Assembly (NCBI GenBank): GCA_029379385.1
Contig: CM055612.1
Span: forward strand, 1,736,001-1,800,000
From: Quillaja saponaria
Taxonomy: Eukaryota; Streptophyta; Magnoliopsida; Fabales; Quillajaceae
Direction of reading: 5' to 3'
DNA: 64,000 bases
How positions within the stretch are numbered: the first letter of the stretch is position 1; every line of letters starts with the position of its first letter. This document shows positions 34,832-48,696 of the stretch, piece after piece. The position numbers and the translations under genes are program-made. The notes under the pieces were generated by a model. That model did no database searches. It saw only the letters and a list, made by a program, of their open reading frames with translations, and had not been told where the DNA came from.

Positions 34832-37800
34832 ATGGGTGAGTCTGCAAATCATCAGCCACCTCCACCAGGACACGCAGGTCCGCCACCACCACCACCGGCT
34901 AATCTTGGTCTATCAAGGGGACCCACTTGGGTTCCAGCTGAGCAACTCCAACAGCTCCACTACTGCATCCACTCCAATCCTTCATGGCGTTAGTCTCTTT
35001 CTTTTCTCTTTATCTTGCTTTAAGATGTTGGGTTTTTATATTTCAGTTGCTTCACTTTATCATTTCTTTTCAATATTTTGTCTGTGCAAAAAAGCTAGAT
35101 AATTTTATGATTTTAGGTGTACAGTCGTGGTTTTTATTTTTTGTTAAAGTAAAAAAAAAAAAAAAGACTAAAAAGTATATAGCTTAACTTCCCGTCGGCT
35201 GTCTCCATCTAAGTTGGTGGGTTTGATATTAGAAGAAGATCTTGTATATAATTTAATTAGTATACGAAAATATGAACTTCATGGGTTATTTTCTTCCCTT
35301 TTGCAGATGGCTTTTTGTTATACTTCGACTCTGACTTTCTATTTAATTAATTGTAAATCTGAGTTCTTAGCAGAGAAAAATAAAATGCTTATATATAAAA
35401 CCATTATTCTTTCTTATAACTTGTGTGAACTTCATCAGTAAATCTAACTTTTAGAATTGGTGTCTACTAAGATTATCTGAAATTTTGTTAATTTTATCAA
35501 ATTATTGGTTGTAAGCTCATGCTGGTCATATAACTGTTATGGACTAACTCATTTTAATAAATATAAAATGTTTTTGCAGCGGAGACGGTTTTATTGGCTT
35601 TCCAGCACTATATTGTGATGCTTGGAACCACAGTTCTGATTGCGAGCACACTTGTGCCTCGAATGGGTGGAAACCATGTAAGTCCTGCTTATCAATTTTT
35701 CTTTTTCTTTTTCTTTCTCAATTCAATATATGGATTAATTGACAACACAATGCCTTTGATCATGACACATTATAATTGTTGCTCTTTTGAATAGGGTGAT
35801 AAAGCCCGCGTGATCCAGTCATTGCTGTTTATGTCAGGAGTGAACACTTTAATTCAGACGTGTCTTGGGTCTAGGCTTCCTACGCTGATGAGCGCATCAT
35901 TTGCTTTCACATTACCAGTGTTGTCCATTATAAATGATTACGCTGATCGGAACTTCTCATCAGAGCATGAGGTTTGTATAGTTCAAGCATTATGAACTGG
36001 TATAAGAAAAAGCAAACAAAAGCAACTTCTACTTGACTGCCTTTGTAATTTTCTACCTAGCTATATCTTTATAATAACACTAATAGGGAAAGTAAAGACC
36101 CACATCTAGGGATATATGAGCGCCATTCTTCAGATGGATCGCTGTTCGATAGTTATTGTTTTTGGGATAAGCAGGCATGAACTTCCACATTTTTATGAGA
36201 ATTGAATTGGAATTGGACCTGTATGTGCCTCAGCTAATTTAAAAAAGAAATTGTAATATTGTATTTGCAGACATACTAAAGTGTAATTTAGTAGTTGATG
36301 AATGGCAAGTTGCACTTATCTTCTGTTTTTGCCCATTTTCAAAATTATGCTATGTTATCTTCCTCTTATATTCTTTCCTAAAATTTACTTATATATTTTA
36401 TGGTAAATGAGATGAATCCTTGTTAGGTTCATATCACAAATCTGACTGGTTCTCTTGGTTATCAAATACTTCAAAAAAATTATATGCCATAAAATTTGAT
36501 GGGCCTAAGTTTCTAATCAATTATGAAATGGGTGTTTGTAGAGATTTCTATACACTATGAGAACAATTCAAGGATCCTTAATTGTTGCTTCCTTTGTGAA
36601 CATCTTCCTTGGGTTCAGCAAGGCATGGGGAAATTTGTCAAGGTAAATTGATTGTAATCTCCAGTGCCATCTTGTTAAAAACTCCACATCTTTAGGGCTA
36701 TCATGAAATCTGGGTCTGGATATTTAGAGCTTGACTGTTTCTTTTTAACCTTTTAATGTTTTTTCTTTTAACGCAGACTGTTTACTCCTGTTATCATAGT
36801 ACCAGTGGTTTGTGTGGTGGGTCTCGGTCTGTTCATGAGGGGCTTCCCCCAGGTAATTTTCTGATCAAACTCCTTTTTTTTTTCCTGGCAATAAAATGAT
36901 TACTGCTTTAAAAATTGCACTTCTGTTCCATACAGCTTGCAAACTGTGTGGAGATTGGGCTACCTATGCTTATTCTACTGGTCATTTCCCAACAGGTTAC
37001 ACATCATTGATCATACTTGAACTGCAAGTTTTGTTCTAATATTATCCGCCTCTTCTATAACAAAATGCTTTTTTTCCTCAGTGTTTGAAGCACCTCCATC
37101 CTGCTATACATCACATACTTGATAGATATGCTTTATTTCTCTGCATTGGAATTGTCTGGGCATTTGCTGCTATTCTCACTGTAGCAGGTGCATACAACCG
37201 GGTTCCAGAGATGACTAAACAGAGTTGCCGTACAGATGGCTCCTACCTTATTTCATCTGCTCCTTGGTATGTCCTAATAGTTGGGTCCTTTAACAGCTTA
37301 CTTGAGTCTGAATCTCCTTTCTAGAGAATCATTGTTGACACACCAAATGATGTTGTCATTCTAGGGTTAAAGTTCCATATCCATTTCAGTGGGGTACCCC
37401 CATATTCAGAGCAAGCCATGTCTTCGGGATGATGGGAGCAGCACTTGTTACATCTGCAGAGGTTGTTAGCTAGTATTCCTGTTTTAAATCATGATAACTT
37501 TTATGTTTCCTCTCAATTTTGATATACATTCTAAAATTAAAATCTTGTCCGCTATCTTTGTCCTTGATGAATGTTTAATCTTTTGATGCAGTCAACAGGA
37601 ACATTTTTTGCAGCCGCTAGGCTTTCAGGTGCTACACCCCCTCCAGCACATGTACTCAGCCGAAGTATTGGCCTGCATGTGAGATATATATATATATATT
37701 TTTCTCTACAATTTCTTTCAAAAGCATGACATCTTCTTCCATGTATAATATAAAATTATGTTTTTCTTTTTCCTCATGTAAGTCCTCCCTGAAATCATTG

Positions 37801-38447
37801 CAGGGTATTGGCATACTGCTTGAAGGCATTTTTGGTGCTGCAGTTGGTACTACTGCATCTGTGTAAGAAAGAAATGTTTCAATAATTATCTGCTCTCTTC
37901 TCTAGCTCAACTCTCTGGAAATTTAGGGTTATTTTCGCTCATTTATTTGGCCTAGTTAATTATGTCTGTAGTTGGAATATAATATAGGCTTGTGTTAATA
38001 TTAAGAACCTCTCTTTTGGTGGCTGTATTAGCATATCATGGATCGCATTACATTTGATCAAAATGACTTGTCTAATTGATATTGCAGAGAGAATGTCGGC
38101 CTACTTGGGCTAACACATATAGGAAGCAGAAGAGTAGTGCAGATATCTTCTGCTTTCATGATCTTCTTCTCAATCTTTGGTTTGTATTTTATTTCCATCT
38201 TAAGGTATATTAGAGATTCTTCCGACCTTTTCTTCTCATTTCTTGACTGGTTGTGTTACCCTGTACTATTCAGGGAAATTTGGAGCCTTTTTTGCATCAA
38301 TTCCCTTGCCAATATTTGCTGCCATATACTGTGTCTTATTTGGCATTGTTGGTGAGTGATTCTGTTTTCACTTTTGTTATAATTAGAATTTTAACATTGT
38401 GAATATCTTCCTGATGATTTTTCTTCTTCTCTCTTTCTTTTCTTTCC

Positions 38448-38478
<31 letters not shown>

Positions 38479-39489
38479 GCAGCTGCTATTGGAATCTCAT
38501 TTATACAGTTTACTAATAGCAATTCCATAAGAAACCTCTATGTTTTGGGCCTGTCTCTGTTTCTTGGGATATCAATACCTCAATATTTTGTCACGAATAC
38601 AGATCAGGATGGTCATGGTCCTGTTAGCACCGATGCTGGATGGGTAAGTTACTAATAGGATGTGCTTTTTTCATTTCTCTGTCCTGTTTCCATTAACATT
38701 TCTGGTGCTGTTCAATTTAGCCGTCCCATCTCCCATAACATTGTCTAAGAATATTTTTTGGGATTTAAGGCTTAGTTGAGTTGAGTTGTAGATCTCCCAT
38801 AACATTGTCTAAGAATATTTTTTGAGGGGTGAAGTTTTATCAGGTCAGGTGCAAAAAAATTGTTAAGATGTTATTGTTAAATTCTAGATGAACCTAGTGA
38901 ACACTATCCAAACTGAAAACAAAGCTTGCTTAGCACTGACAAGTATAACACATGTGCCTGCATGAATGGCCTTATGGTAAAGATTCAATAGTTCTAAATT
39001 CTTGCTGTTTTATCAATGCGTGGCACAAAACTTATAGAAAACTAATGATCTAAACTTGGTAAATACAGAAAGATTATATTACCCTCTTGGTTTACAGATT
39101 TGATCATGACTGAATTTTTAGACATTAGGAAATGTTAGGGAAAAATCAATATGGATTTTTGGTTCTGTTCTGGAAAGATAAATTATGAGATAACTATTGA
39201 TACGGTTTATATAATGTTATATACTATTACCAGTTGTATATTTTATGGCTTCATTTTGAATTGCATGCAGTTTAATGACATTTTGAACACGATATTCTCG
39301 TCACCGCCTACCGTAGCGATAATTGTTGGGACAGTTCTTGACAACACACTGGATGCAAGACATACTATCAATGAGAGAGGAATTCCATGGTGGGTACCTT
39401 TCCAGAACAGAAAGGGGGATGCTAGAAATGAGGAGTTTTACAGTCTTCCTCTAAGAATAAACGAGTATATGCCAACCAGATTTCTTTAA
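34832..39489 (+). CDS. Nucleobase-ascorbate transporter (NAT3-like)
   Basis: Plasma-membrane purine/nucleobase transporter family (NAT/NCS2). The fourteen exons are 34832-34988, 35580-35677, 35795-35971, 36542-36642, 36777-36852, 36936-36995, 37082-37266, 37365-37461, 37592-37678, 37804-37862, 38088-38179, 38274-38351, 38483-38643 and 39271-39489, with GT-AG sites and closed phases, giving 548 residues. The N terminus is proline-rich, then TWVPAEQLQQLHYCIHSNPSW. The TM1 QH motif is in AFQHYIVMLGT. The NAT signature is at residues 367-376, ENVGLLGLTH. The C terminus ends LPLRINEYMPTRFL. It resembles Arabidopsis NAT3 (At2g26510) most in my recollection. Intron 13 contains a 33-bp direct repeat (38728-38760 and 38792-38824). 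Confidence 0.92.
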
Positions 39490-40965
39490 ATGCAATTCCC
39501 ATACGTGTATCTTAAAATATTTGTTAAATCTATTTGCACCATAAAAGAGTTGTAAATTATGGACAGGAACCAAAATTATGTTACTAGTGATAGCTAGTTA
39601 ACATTTTCTTTGCTGATGTGGTAGGAATTTCTCAAAATATTGTGAAAGTGGTATTAATTTGAGTCAAAGCCCATTCTCAACATGTTTTTTTGGGGTAAAC
39701 TCCATTCTCTAGCTTTTGGGATAACAGTTTCAATATCTACTTGTACATATATTGGCTTTGGGCTTCTCTGTTGTAGATACAAATTACTGAACTCTTTAAA
39801 ATCGTTTTTCTACGTGCAAACAGAAAAGAAAAACTTTTTTTTCCCCTTTTTTTTTTTTATTCATTTTTTGTTTTTGGGTAAGGAGAAAAACTCTGATAAG
39901 TCATCACAAAACATTGACTCCTAATTTGTTTTTTGTTTACTGCTGAGCTAATGCACATAAGCAGACCTTGATTCTGATTTGAATCCGATTTAACCTCAAC
40001 TAAAACGATTAAAAAAATCGTGTAGATTAAATGATCATTCTATTACTAATGATTTCATTTTTCATCTATTAGATAAGAAAAAATTATTACAAACAACGTA
40101 TCATATAAAAATTATTTAATTAATATTTATATAATATTTAGTATCAACAATATAAAAAATTTATATTGTTGATATTTTTTAATATTATATTGATAATATA
40201 AATTTATATATTAAAGAGAGGAAAAATAAAATAAAAATGTAATAAGTTTAAAATGATATAGTTAATATATTATACAATCTCGTCCGGTACAACAAACGAA
40301 CCGTATCTCATACAAAGTGAAAAAGAAATAGACTAAGGAAGCTTCCCAATTACGAGTGCCAATCACTTGAACCCATTTGCTAAGATGTGATGATTGATAC
40401 CCCACACGTTTTCTTTCACTTTCTTAGTTTCTCTTCCGCGTTATCTTAAGCAGAAGAAACACCAGTAGTACTCTATCGCTGATGTAATTAGCATTGACAA
40501 TCAGACATATATATATATAATTTTTTTTTTTATAACAGGTCCCATTCACATCACTATCACTATTACTATCACTATCATGGAGGTATGTTATTCCAAATTT
40601 CGGGTCCTAATTTTTGGACTTTATCATAAAGAAGTTGCTTACTCAATCGGTCTACGGATGCTTCCTAGCCGCCTATCAATCTAAAAATAACCTACAAACA
40701 TTTGAAGGGAACTGATAACCCACCCCTTACATTGTCGAGGTCTAGTTGTTTCATATGTTATGAAACTATTGCATTCAGCTGCACGCCTCTAATTGTATCC
40801 CATTTCAGATTGCCCTTCTTTTTTCCCTGAAGGAAACTGATCCTATTTTAGAGTTTCTATGTAAGGAAGATGATAGTGACTGGGTAAAGCTTGCTTTACA
40901 TTAAAAATTACATGAACTGTACAAGTATTTACAGACTAATTATTGACACTTTTAAAAGTTTTTCA
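39490..40965. other. Convergent spacer between NAT and ADR1
   Basis: It holds presumed 3' UTRs. A short CACTAT-type repeat lies near 40550-40577, and an AT-rich stretch is at 40080-40270. No gene was recognised. Confidence 0.4.
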
Positions 40966-43900
40966 TCACTCATGAAGCCAGTCCAGATCATATCGCTGCT
41001 CTGCTACCTGAACATGGACATTTGGCTTGGCAGTCCCCCCACCTTTCCACATGCAAGAAACATCCTCATCACAAATAACAAGCCGTAGAGACTGCAATGA
41101 TGCTGCAGACTTTGGTAGATCATCAATCAGCGAGCACTCCCTCATGTCAATCTTTTCCAAACTTCCCAACTTACCAATGCCTTCGGGAAGGCATCCCAAA
41201 TTGACACATTGAGAAATGTCGAGATACTTCAACCTGGCTAGTTCACAAATGGCAGGAGGAAGCATATTCAAAGTGGGACAAGCATATAAACGGAGGATCT
41301 CAAGAGATCTTAGTTTATATAAGTCAGCAGGCAATCGGCAAAAATTGTGACAGTTGGTAAGACTCAGAGTCTTGAGTGAGTGCATGCCACAAAGGCTTGA
41401 AGGCAGCTCAATTAAGTCATCACAATGGTCCACCGTGAGCTCTTGGAGGTAAGGGAAGATTTGTGGCAGGTCTACCATTGTGTCATCAAGACTCTTAACC
41501 TTGCAGAGGACCAAAAATAATTTCTGCAAGTTTTCCAAGGGAATGGTGGTGATGGATAGCTGAGGGACTGAAACTTTTTCAAGCCAAAGGCTCCTCAAAT
41601 TAGCCAGATTGGAAAAGACCGAAAAATTGTGAAGAATTGCATTAGATGCACCTTCGTTTATTACTATTAATGCCCTCAGATTGGGCATGCGATCAATGAA
41701 GGGAGGCAGGAAGTATTCACTAGCGGTGAAATTCAAAATCAGCACCTCAGCCTTAGGAAATTCCATTTTGAACCAGTCTTTTTCTTTCATTTCACCTATA
41801 TTGTGAAATAATGGAATTAGAACAGGGAAACACAAAATTAACAAAGTAATATATAATGCTCCATCAGGATTAACTACATTGAAAACCCAAAGCATTTTAC
41901 AGAAAGGTTGGAGATACCTGTATGAATTGAAACTATCTGAGCCTCAAATGACCGGTTCATATTTCTCACCCACTCTTTTGGGATCCCATTTTCTCTTCTT
42001 GGCATAATAATTCGCCGACGTTCACAGATGCTCCCACGATTGCTCAAGTGAATCGCAAGATCTCTCAACACATCATGTTGACTAACAGAGATCTCGAAGT
42101 AGCTGCTATACAAGTCTCCAGCACTGTAACATCGAAGTATCAAAAGCAGCTTCAGAATAAGACCCTCCATGATATGAACAGAAAAATAAAAAGAGAAAGC
42201 CTTTAATTGCCATACCGTGCCTCTTGCACCAAATTGAGGAGATTTTTGTTTGAAAGCTCAATGAGAATAGCAAAAGCTTCGTGCTCATCAACATCATGAA
42301 TCTCAACCCACATATTGATGAGAACATCCAGAGGAATTTTCTTGTCCTCTGGAAAGCAACATAAATCCAAGCAGCATTCCCTCAGCTTTTCAGGGAGGCA
42401 ATCTATACTTGTTGCCAATCTTTGAAGCAGATTGATTTCATGTGATTCATCGATACTTTGGCCTCTAGATAACCTGTTTTTTGCACTGGCCCAGTACATC
42501 TCTGTCTGATTACGTAATGAAGCTCCTATCACTTTAAGAGCCAACGGAAGCCCTTTACACTCGCTCACAACCTGTTATACATTTATAATGAGCATCAGAG
42601 AAAAAGGAAACCAGCCAAGGACCATGTATGTAAATCACTCAATTCAGATAGACAGAATTCATAATTACCTGCTTGACCAAATTCTCATTAGCAGAAAAAG
42701 GAATTGACTTTTCTCCGAAGGCATGGTGGCAGAACAAAGACACTGCTTCCTCTTCCCTCAGCAGTTCCACTTCATGAGTGGTATTGACAATATCTGGGAA
42801 GTTGGATCTTGAAACCACAAGGAATTTGCAACCAGGTATTCTGCAGACAAGTCGTTGCAGGACTGAGAGAGACCACACGTCATCGAGAACAACTAGAGCT
42901 CGTGCTTCAATTCTACCTTCAAACTGTAGATTCCACTGTGGAATCAGATAATTAGAACCCAAATTTTCATTTCCCATAATGAATCCCCAAATTTTTGCTC
43001 TCAGCTGCTCCAAATTTGGGGATTGTGACACTGTCAGGAACAAGATTCTGTCTCTAAAGTAACCTGCAAACAGTGAAATATAGAGTCTATTGGAACACTT
43101 GAGGTAATAAAAAGAAAATGGACCTTTATAACATTAGACAATCTAAATTCTAATTTAAAAATAATTGGACACCAAGGATTACGGCAATCTAATCAGGAAT
43201 TACGATAAAACTTCTTACAACATCTACTATCCTAGATGATATAGTTATCCTCCTTTCCCTAATATTTTCAACTACTAATTATGCTGATCATAGCAGAACA
43301 AAGATAAATTCAAGCCCAAGCACGATATGTTTTTGCATTTCTTCCAAAAAAATTGAAGCATATATTGTTATGTATCAAGTGGAAACTTAGTATATTACGT
43401 TTTCATATTTGGCATATTTCATGGTCACCCAGAAAAACAGGTAAAGAACAGCATAGCAGGACTACATAACGATACACTGCAAGTTGATCATCTCTCCAAG
43501 GAATTGAAAAAGAAAGGAAAAAAAAAAAAAAGCTTACTTCGAACTTGATCATCTCTGCAAACCTCTCTAGCCAAAGTGGTCTTCCCAGATCCACCAATCC
43601 CACGAATTCCAACGACCCCCAAATCCTGCCTACTGACAATCATGTCTATCACCTTCTTCTTCCCCGAAATGAAAGCCACTCCCAAGTTTAATGAATTACT
43701 CTCGAACCTCAGGTCCTCTTCCATGCTCTTCACTGCCTCCTCCACCCACCCTCCACCGCCAACCCCAACTTTCATAGCTCCCAGCTGCTGCTCCAGTCTT
43801 TGAGTCGACCCATCAAGCCGGTCAAACCGCTGCTCGGCCTGGACTCTCATATGATGCACATCGGCCAATATATGGGCCTGCATGGGACCACTCACGAACC

Positions 43901-44225
43901 TCGAAACGTTTTTTTCCAGCTTCTCCATTTTCTTGGCTAACTGCAAGTTCTTGTAGACATTATAGCGGCTCGAGGCGAGAACCTTGTGAGCGAGCTCGAC
44001 GCCATATCTAAGCGTCTCAGAAAACCGATCAAGCTGAAATTGGCGGTCTGCGGGTAATTCTATGCCAGAGTATTTGATTTCTTCGATTATTGGAAGGAGT
44101 TCTTCGATCGAGCACTTGAGCTGCTTAGCGCTCGATTTACATAGGCATGATTTCTGACAAATGGCTATTAGCATTTTGAGAAATTCGGTGGCGATTTCGC
44201 CGGCGAAGAAATCCGTTAGTGCCAT
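40966..44225 (-). CDS. ADR1-like: ADR1-type helper NLR (RPW8-NB-ARC-LRR)
   Basis: A helper immune receptor that acts downstream of sensor NLRs and EDS1-type complexes in other plants. Minus-strand exons are 44225-43538, 43063-42669, 42571-42216, 42123-41918 and 41795-40966, giving 824 residues. The N terminus MALTDFFAGEIATEFLKML and the following helices are the RPW8-type CC domain. P-loop GIGGSGKTT is at residues 209-217, kinase-2 LVVLDDVW at 286-293, GLPLALKV from 368, and QHD (495-497) replaces MHD, as is typical for ADR1. Leucine-rich repeats fill the last 220 residues or so. The gene looks intact. Residue-level similarity is to the At4g33300 (ADR1-L1) type, by recollection. Confidence 0.94.
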
Positions 44226-44306
44226 TGCCTCCGGCGGGTGATGGCTTCAGTTTAGGAGCCACTTGTGGCGGGTGAAGTTCGTTTGCGTAATCGTGGTCTA
44301 CTCGTC

Positions 44307-44318
44307 TACTCTTATAAT
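44307..44318 (-). promoter_or_regulatory. Possible TATA element of ADR1
   Basis: TTATTATAAGAG on the minus strand, about 90 bp upstream of the ADR1 start. It is the only TATA-like word close to the gene. Confidence 0.3.
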
Positions 44319-44483
44319 AAAAAAATCCTGACCACACTAATTAGGGAAAGGTCTAAAAGGTCCCTTCCTCTTTTCAATGAAAAAAATACAAGTTCATTAA
44401 TATCTTAATCCGTAAAGGTACACATTATGCAAACAAAAACTGATTAGTGAAAGGACTAAAAGGTTCCTGCTGTTTTTCTTTAA

Positions 44484-45142
44484 GGGTGTGTTTGGTAAAG
44501 GATTAAAGGAGGTTAAGCTTTAAGGGAGTAGAGAATATGTTGTATTAAGTGTGTTTGGCACAAAATCTGGTTAGAAGGTTAACACATATAGAAGTTCATG
44601 AAATTCATCATCGTCCACTGCTGTATGTTTCTAACCTCTCTCTCTCTCTTAACAAACTATAAATTTTTTATTTTTTGTGTGACACGTACATATATGTATT
44701 AGCAGGGTAATCTATCTATTTTTGTAACATATTCATGAAAGTTAATGATTTATTTTTTGATTTTTATTTTTATTTTTATTTTTATAGAAAATAATATGTT
44801 GGTTTGCTAATTTATTGGTAAGAATTACATATATATAATTATTATTTAATTAGTTTTAGAATTGGGTTCCATTTTATTTTTTTAAAACATTTTTTATTTT
44901 TTTTACATGATTTGATACAATAATTTTTTTATCATTATCACAAAATTAACTAATAGTACTTAAAAATTAATAATTTTTATTAATTATTAATATTTTAACA
45001 ATTATGATTAACATTCAGAAATTAAAAATTAACTTATATTTATAATCACAACTAAATACAATTAAGCTTAATATATCTTTCATGATATTCTATATATTTA
45101 TTGTTTAACCCTCACATCTATAATCCCGAACCAAACATACCC
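44484..45142. mobile_element. Tourist-like (PIF/Harbinger) MITE
   Basis: A 659-bp non-coding element. The left end GGGTGTGTTTGGTAAAGGATT and the right end, read in reverse complement as GGGTATGTTTGGTTCGGGATT, form imperfect terminal inverted repeats. A TAA target duplication is at 44481-44483 and 45143-45145, which is the usual 3-bp (TWA) site of this superfamily. It sits 259 bp upstream of the ADR1 start, in its promoter region. Confidence 0.75.
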
Positions 45143-45145
45143 TAA

Positions 45146-47613
45146 GCTTTAATTTTTGAACAGCTTATGCCACCACTCTCTTGATTAATTCACATTTGAT
45201 ATGTTAGATATATTTTGACTAAAAATATATGGACAGATTTTCTCAAATAAAATTCAAATCTATAAAATTAATGAATAAAATACATATTTTGTTACTATTA
45301 GATCAACCTTGAGGTTGAACTTTAATCTTTATCTGCCTATACAAACTAAATTTCACTTAGTCATGAACCTCTTCCCATCAAGATTTTGTATTATTTACAA
45401 TTTATTTTGAAATTTTAAGTTTATGAAGTTAAACAAATATAATATACCTTCTTCACATTTATAAACTAATTTTTTTTTTAATTAACATTATATTCGTCTA
45501 CAGAAGCATTACACTATGAATTTTATTTAACTGTCAAATGTATTTGAATTAATTTATATATATTTTTATTAATTATTGTTGGTCTGAACAAGCATTTCTA
45601 TTACAGTAGAAACTTACAAATATTTTAATTTTTTTTTATGACATCTCCAAAGAAATTCAATACATAAAATTGAAGGTAATCATCTACAAATCCTAAACAG
45701 CATTAATATATTATTATATGTTGTATATAAAATATTTAAAGAGGTGAAGTTAGTGTTATCTCCACTAACTCATTCCTACTTTATTTATTTAATCTCAACT
45801 TTTACCCAGTCCTACTATGTATATGTAACATCAACCTATATTCATCAGTAATCTCTGAGCAATCAGCGTCATGATTCATGACAATATGTGATTTTGATTT
45901 GTGATTCGTTCCCATTATCAAACTTTCTAATCAAGATAACAATGTTTTATTAATTGCAGAAACTATAATTAAATTATTTGAACTTCAACTATCATTCTTT
46001 CAGTTTTTTCAGGGTTTAAAGATGCCCAATAGTTCTTTCAAAGATGCCCACTTATTCTTTCTATTTATTTATTACTAATGCAAAATGTAGGACCCCATTG
46101 CTCTAATGTTCAAGTCAATGGCAAAAACTCGTTGACATATAAAATGACCAATGTACCCCAAATCAAATTCTAAATTATGAACTGAAAGTGGTATTTGAGC
46201 TTGTTTTAAACAATGTTTTGCAAATCGATCCGGCCCTGCCAGTCAGATCATCACCTACAGGTGACAAATCGGGTTGGTTGAACTAAAAAATATTTGTATA
46301 ATTGAACTGATCAAAATTAAAAAAATTGAAAAAAATAAAATAAAATTAGTATCAAGTTGAACGATCCAAATCGATATTTTTACTTAAAATTTTTATTATT
46401 TGTATTAAAAATTAGTAAAATAATTGTACTTTATATTAATATTATTTTTAATATTTTAATTCATAAGTTAAAACTTGGGTGTTGTGATGTATAATAAATC
46501 GATAAATTATTATTTTAGCATTACTAACTATATATGTGATGTGATTTTTTTTTTATTTAATATATATTGAATTATAATTTTTTTGTTTTCTTTTATCTTT
46601 AGTATTTATAATTAATTAAAATATATATTATATTTAAAATATATAATTAAATATATTTATGATGTATCCGATTCAGCCACTGACTTAACTGATAATTTTG
46701 AGTAGATTAATGATCTAATTTTTAAAACATATGTTTTTGAAAAAATGAAACCCTATATGCTATTATTTTTTCCCTAAAAATAAGTTAAATAAAACATTGT
46801 GCACGAGACATTAATTTCATGGTATACTTTCCAACAAAAATGTGAACCTGAAATAAACGCAATCCATAGGACAGAATGATCATAAGAAGTTTATATGAGC
46901 TGTAAGGAGTACAAGTATCAATCTGTTTATCTTATCTTTTCTTTTTTTGCTAAAACTATCACTGACAAAAAGTGAATTTTTTTGTGAAATATGTCATACA
47001 TACGTCAGATGTTTGTAGTGCTACTTGATGGGGAGAGGTTCATGAATCAAGGGGAACTTCCTGGAAATTTGTTACTATGTCCAAGTCAAAAAGTTTTAAG
47101 TCTTTGTTTGCACCTGACTTTTAATTTTTTATATGCCATATATATAATTGAGTCCATCTCCATCATCAATAGTCAATCTACCAGAAAGCTTAGGAAGAAA
47201 TAATAAAATTAATATATGCACGAGTGACAAGAAAGATAAAATATATATGGTTAACACATAAATCATTTTCAAACACTTTCTCTTTATAAATAAAAATCAC
47301 TTCTCTTCTCTCTATAAATAAAAGATGCCCCGTAAATATACTTACCATTGGAAATGGGGGAGAAAAGTAAGAAGGATCACACTAAGTCTATTGATAAATA
47401 CGGTGATCAATTATGATGACCTTAATAAAAAATATTACAAAAAAGGATCCACAAGTCAGAGTGCATAACATTAGTTTTTTAAAAAAAATAAAATTATTAC
47501 TTGATTTATTGGCAATATGCATAATTATATCACGTCAATTCATTTAATTAAAATTATAAATTTTTATTATTATTACTAACTAATGATCTTTTCTTAGTTA
47601 CTATCAGCGAAAA
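45146..47613. other. AT-rich intergenic region
   Basis: No convincing gene was found. A stretch from about 46204 to 46735 begins AAACAATGTTTTGCAAATCGATCC and ends near TTTTTAAAACATATG, the form of an old hAT-type non-autonomous element, but the ends do not pair well. Several short open frames (for example 46991-47203) lack family features. Confidence 0.35.
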
Positions 47614-48696
47614 TCAAATATTATTTCTTTCTAAAATAAGTCCAACACTTCTTTCATTTTGATGAGATTCGACCCAGATACAAGGGGTACTCATTTTAGG
47701 AGCTTTCTTTAAGTTCCTCTTAATACTTTCATCTTCCAAATTATATGCCCCCATGTCATGACACCCATCAGGTTTTCCATTGTAACCTTCAAAGAAATCA
47801 TCTGTGGAATAAATGCAATTAGCTTTAAACCCGAGATGCTTGGATGCAGAGAGACAAATCCCACGATTGTAGCCTAATAACAATGCCTTGCTACCCAAGC
47901 TTCTTACTTTAGTCCATCTCCTGCTATTCTCAGTCAACATGTAGACACCAAAGCGCAATGCGTGGCCATGACTATAATCCTCCTCCTCATCATCATAATA
48001 ATCGTCCCATTCCATGTATCTACAAACTTTCAAGAGCTCTCCTTCGGGTGTCTCAACCAAGTACCGCCGAAGACATTCCTCACCTTGTGGTGCCGAAATC
48101 ATAGTCTCCACAGGAGCATCAATATGACAATGATCCCATCTTTTGAGAGCACCCTAATTTGTGATAGCATAAAACTTACCCTTGTGGTATATAACGTCTT
48201 CACAGTGATCTCCTTGTGTTGTTAAGGTAGGCCACTCTTTGTCCCCTGGTTTGCAGAAAGCTAAAACTCTGTAGTCTGTAAATATAGCTACGACAACGAA
48301 GTCATTGCTTTTACTTGGGTTTTTTGATATAGTGGCTCTGTCTATATAGGAGTAGACATTACTTTGCCACTCTTCTGTCCGATGGTCTGTGGGATTAGTT
48401 AAAGTAGAGAGCATTGGAAGTTGAATCTGGGCCTTCTTTGTAGGATTCAATAGGCTAATCTCGCCTGAAATCCACAGCAAATAACCAACCAAAGGATGCT
48501 CCCAGGCACCACTTAACATGTAGTTCGGGGATTTAGATTTTGCAAGTTTTGCCATCAGAAAGATTGTAGAATCCACGGGTTGCATGGTTTCTTTGCCTGG
48601 AAGCATTAGCAGTGGGTTGCAAAGGCCACAACCTTGACAATCAATTGCAAGTGCTTCAGAGGGTGAACACATACAACTGAACCTGATATACGCCAT
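47614..48696 (-). pseudogene. Broken F-box/DUF295-type gene
   Basis: A DUF295 (F-box associated) protein remnant. The N-terminal half contains AYIRFSCMCSP, LLNPTKKAQIQLPMLST and EDVIYHKGKFYAITN, and the C-terminal half contains RRYLVETPEGELLKVCR, KALLLGYNRGICLSASK, CIYSTDDFF and DMGAYNLED. Both are in one frame, separated by a single TAG at 48154-48156, and the conserved order continues directly past it. The F-box itself is missing from the start, so the 5' end is truncated. It may be transcribed, but it is not an intact F-box gene. I name it only at the family level. Confidence 0.7.

Noticed and set aside
40550..40590. CACTAT repeat followed by ATGGAG|GTATGT, looking like a first exon
   Set aside because: No downstream exon in phase could be found before the ADR1 gene, which lies on the other strand.
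46204..46735. A possible hAT-type element
   Set aside because: The word at the start resembles known repeat ends, but the right end does not pair convincingly, so it is only mentioned in the spacer entry.
46991..47203. A 70-codon open frame
   Set aside because: No family features, no splice partners, and it sits in AT-rich DNA. It is likely chance.
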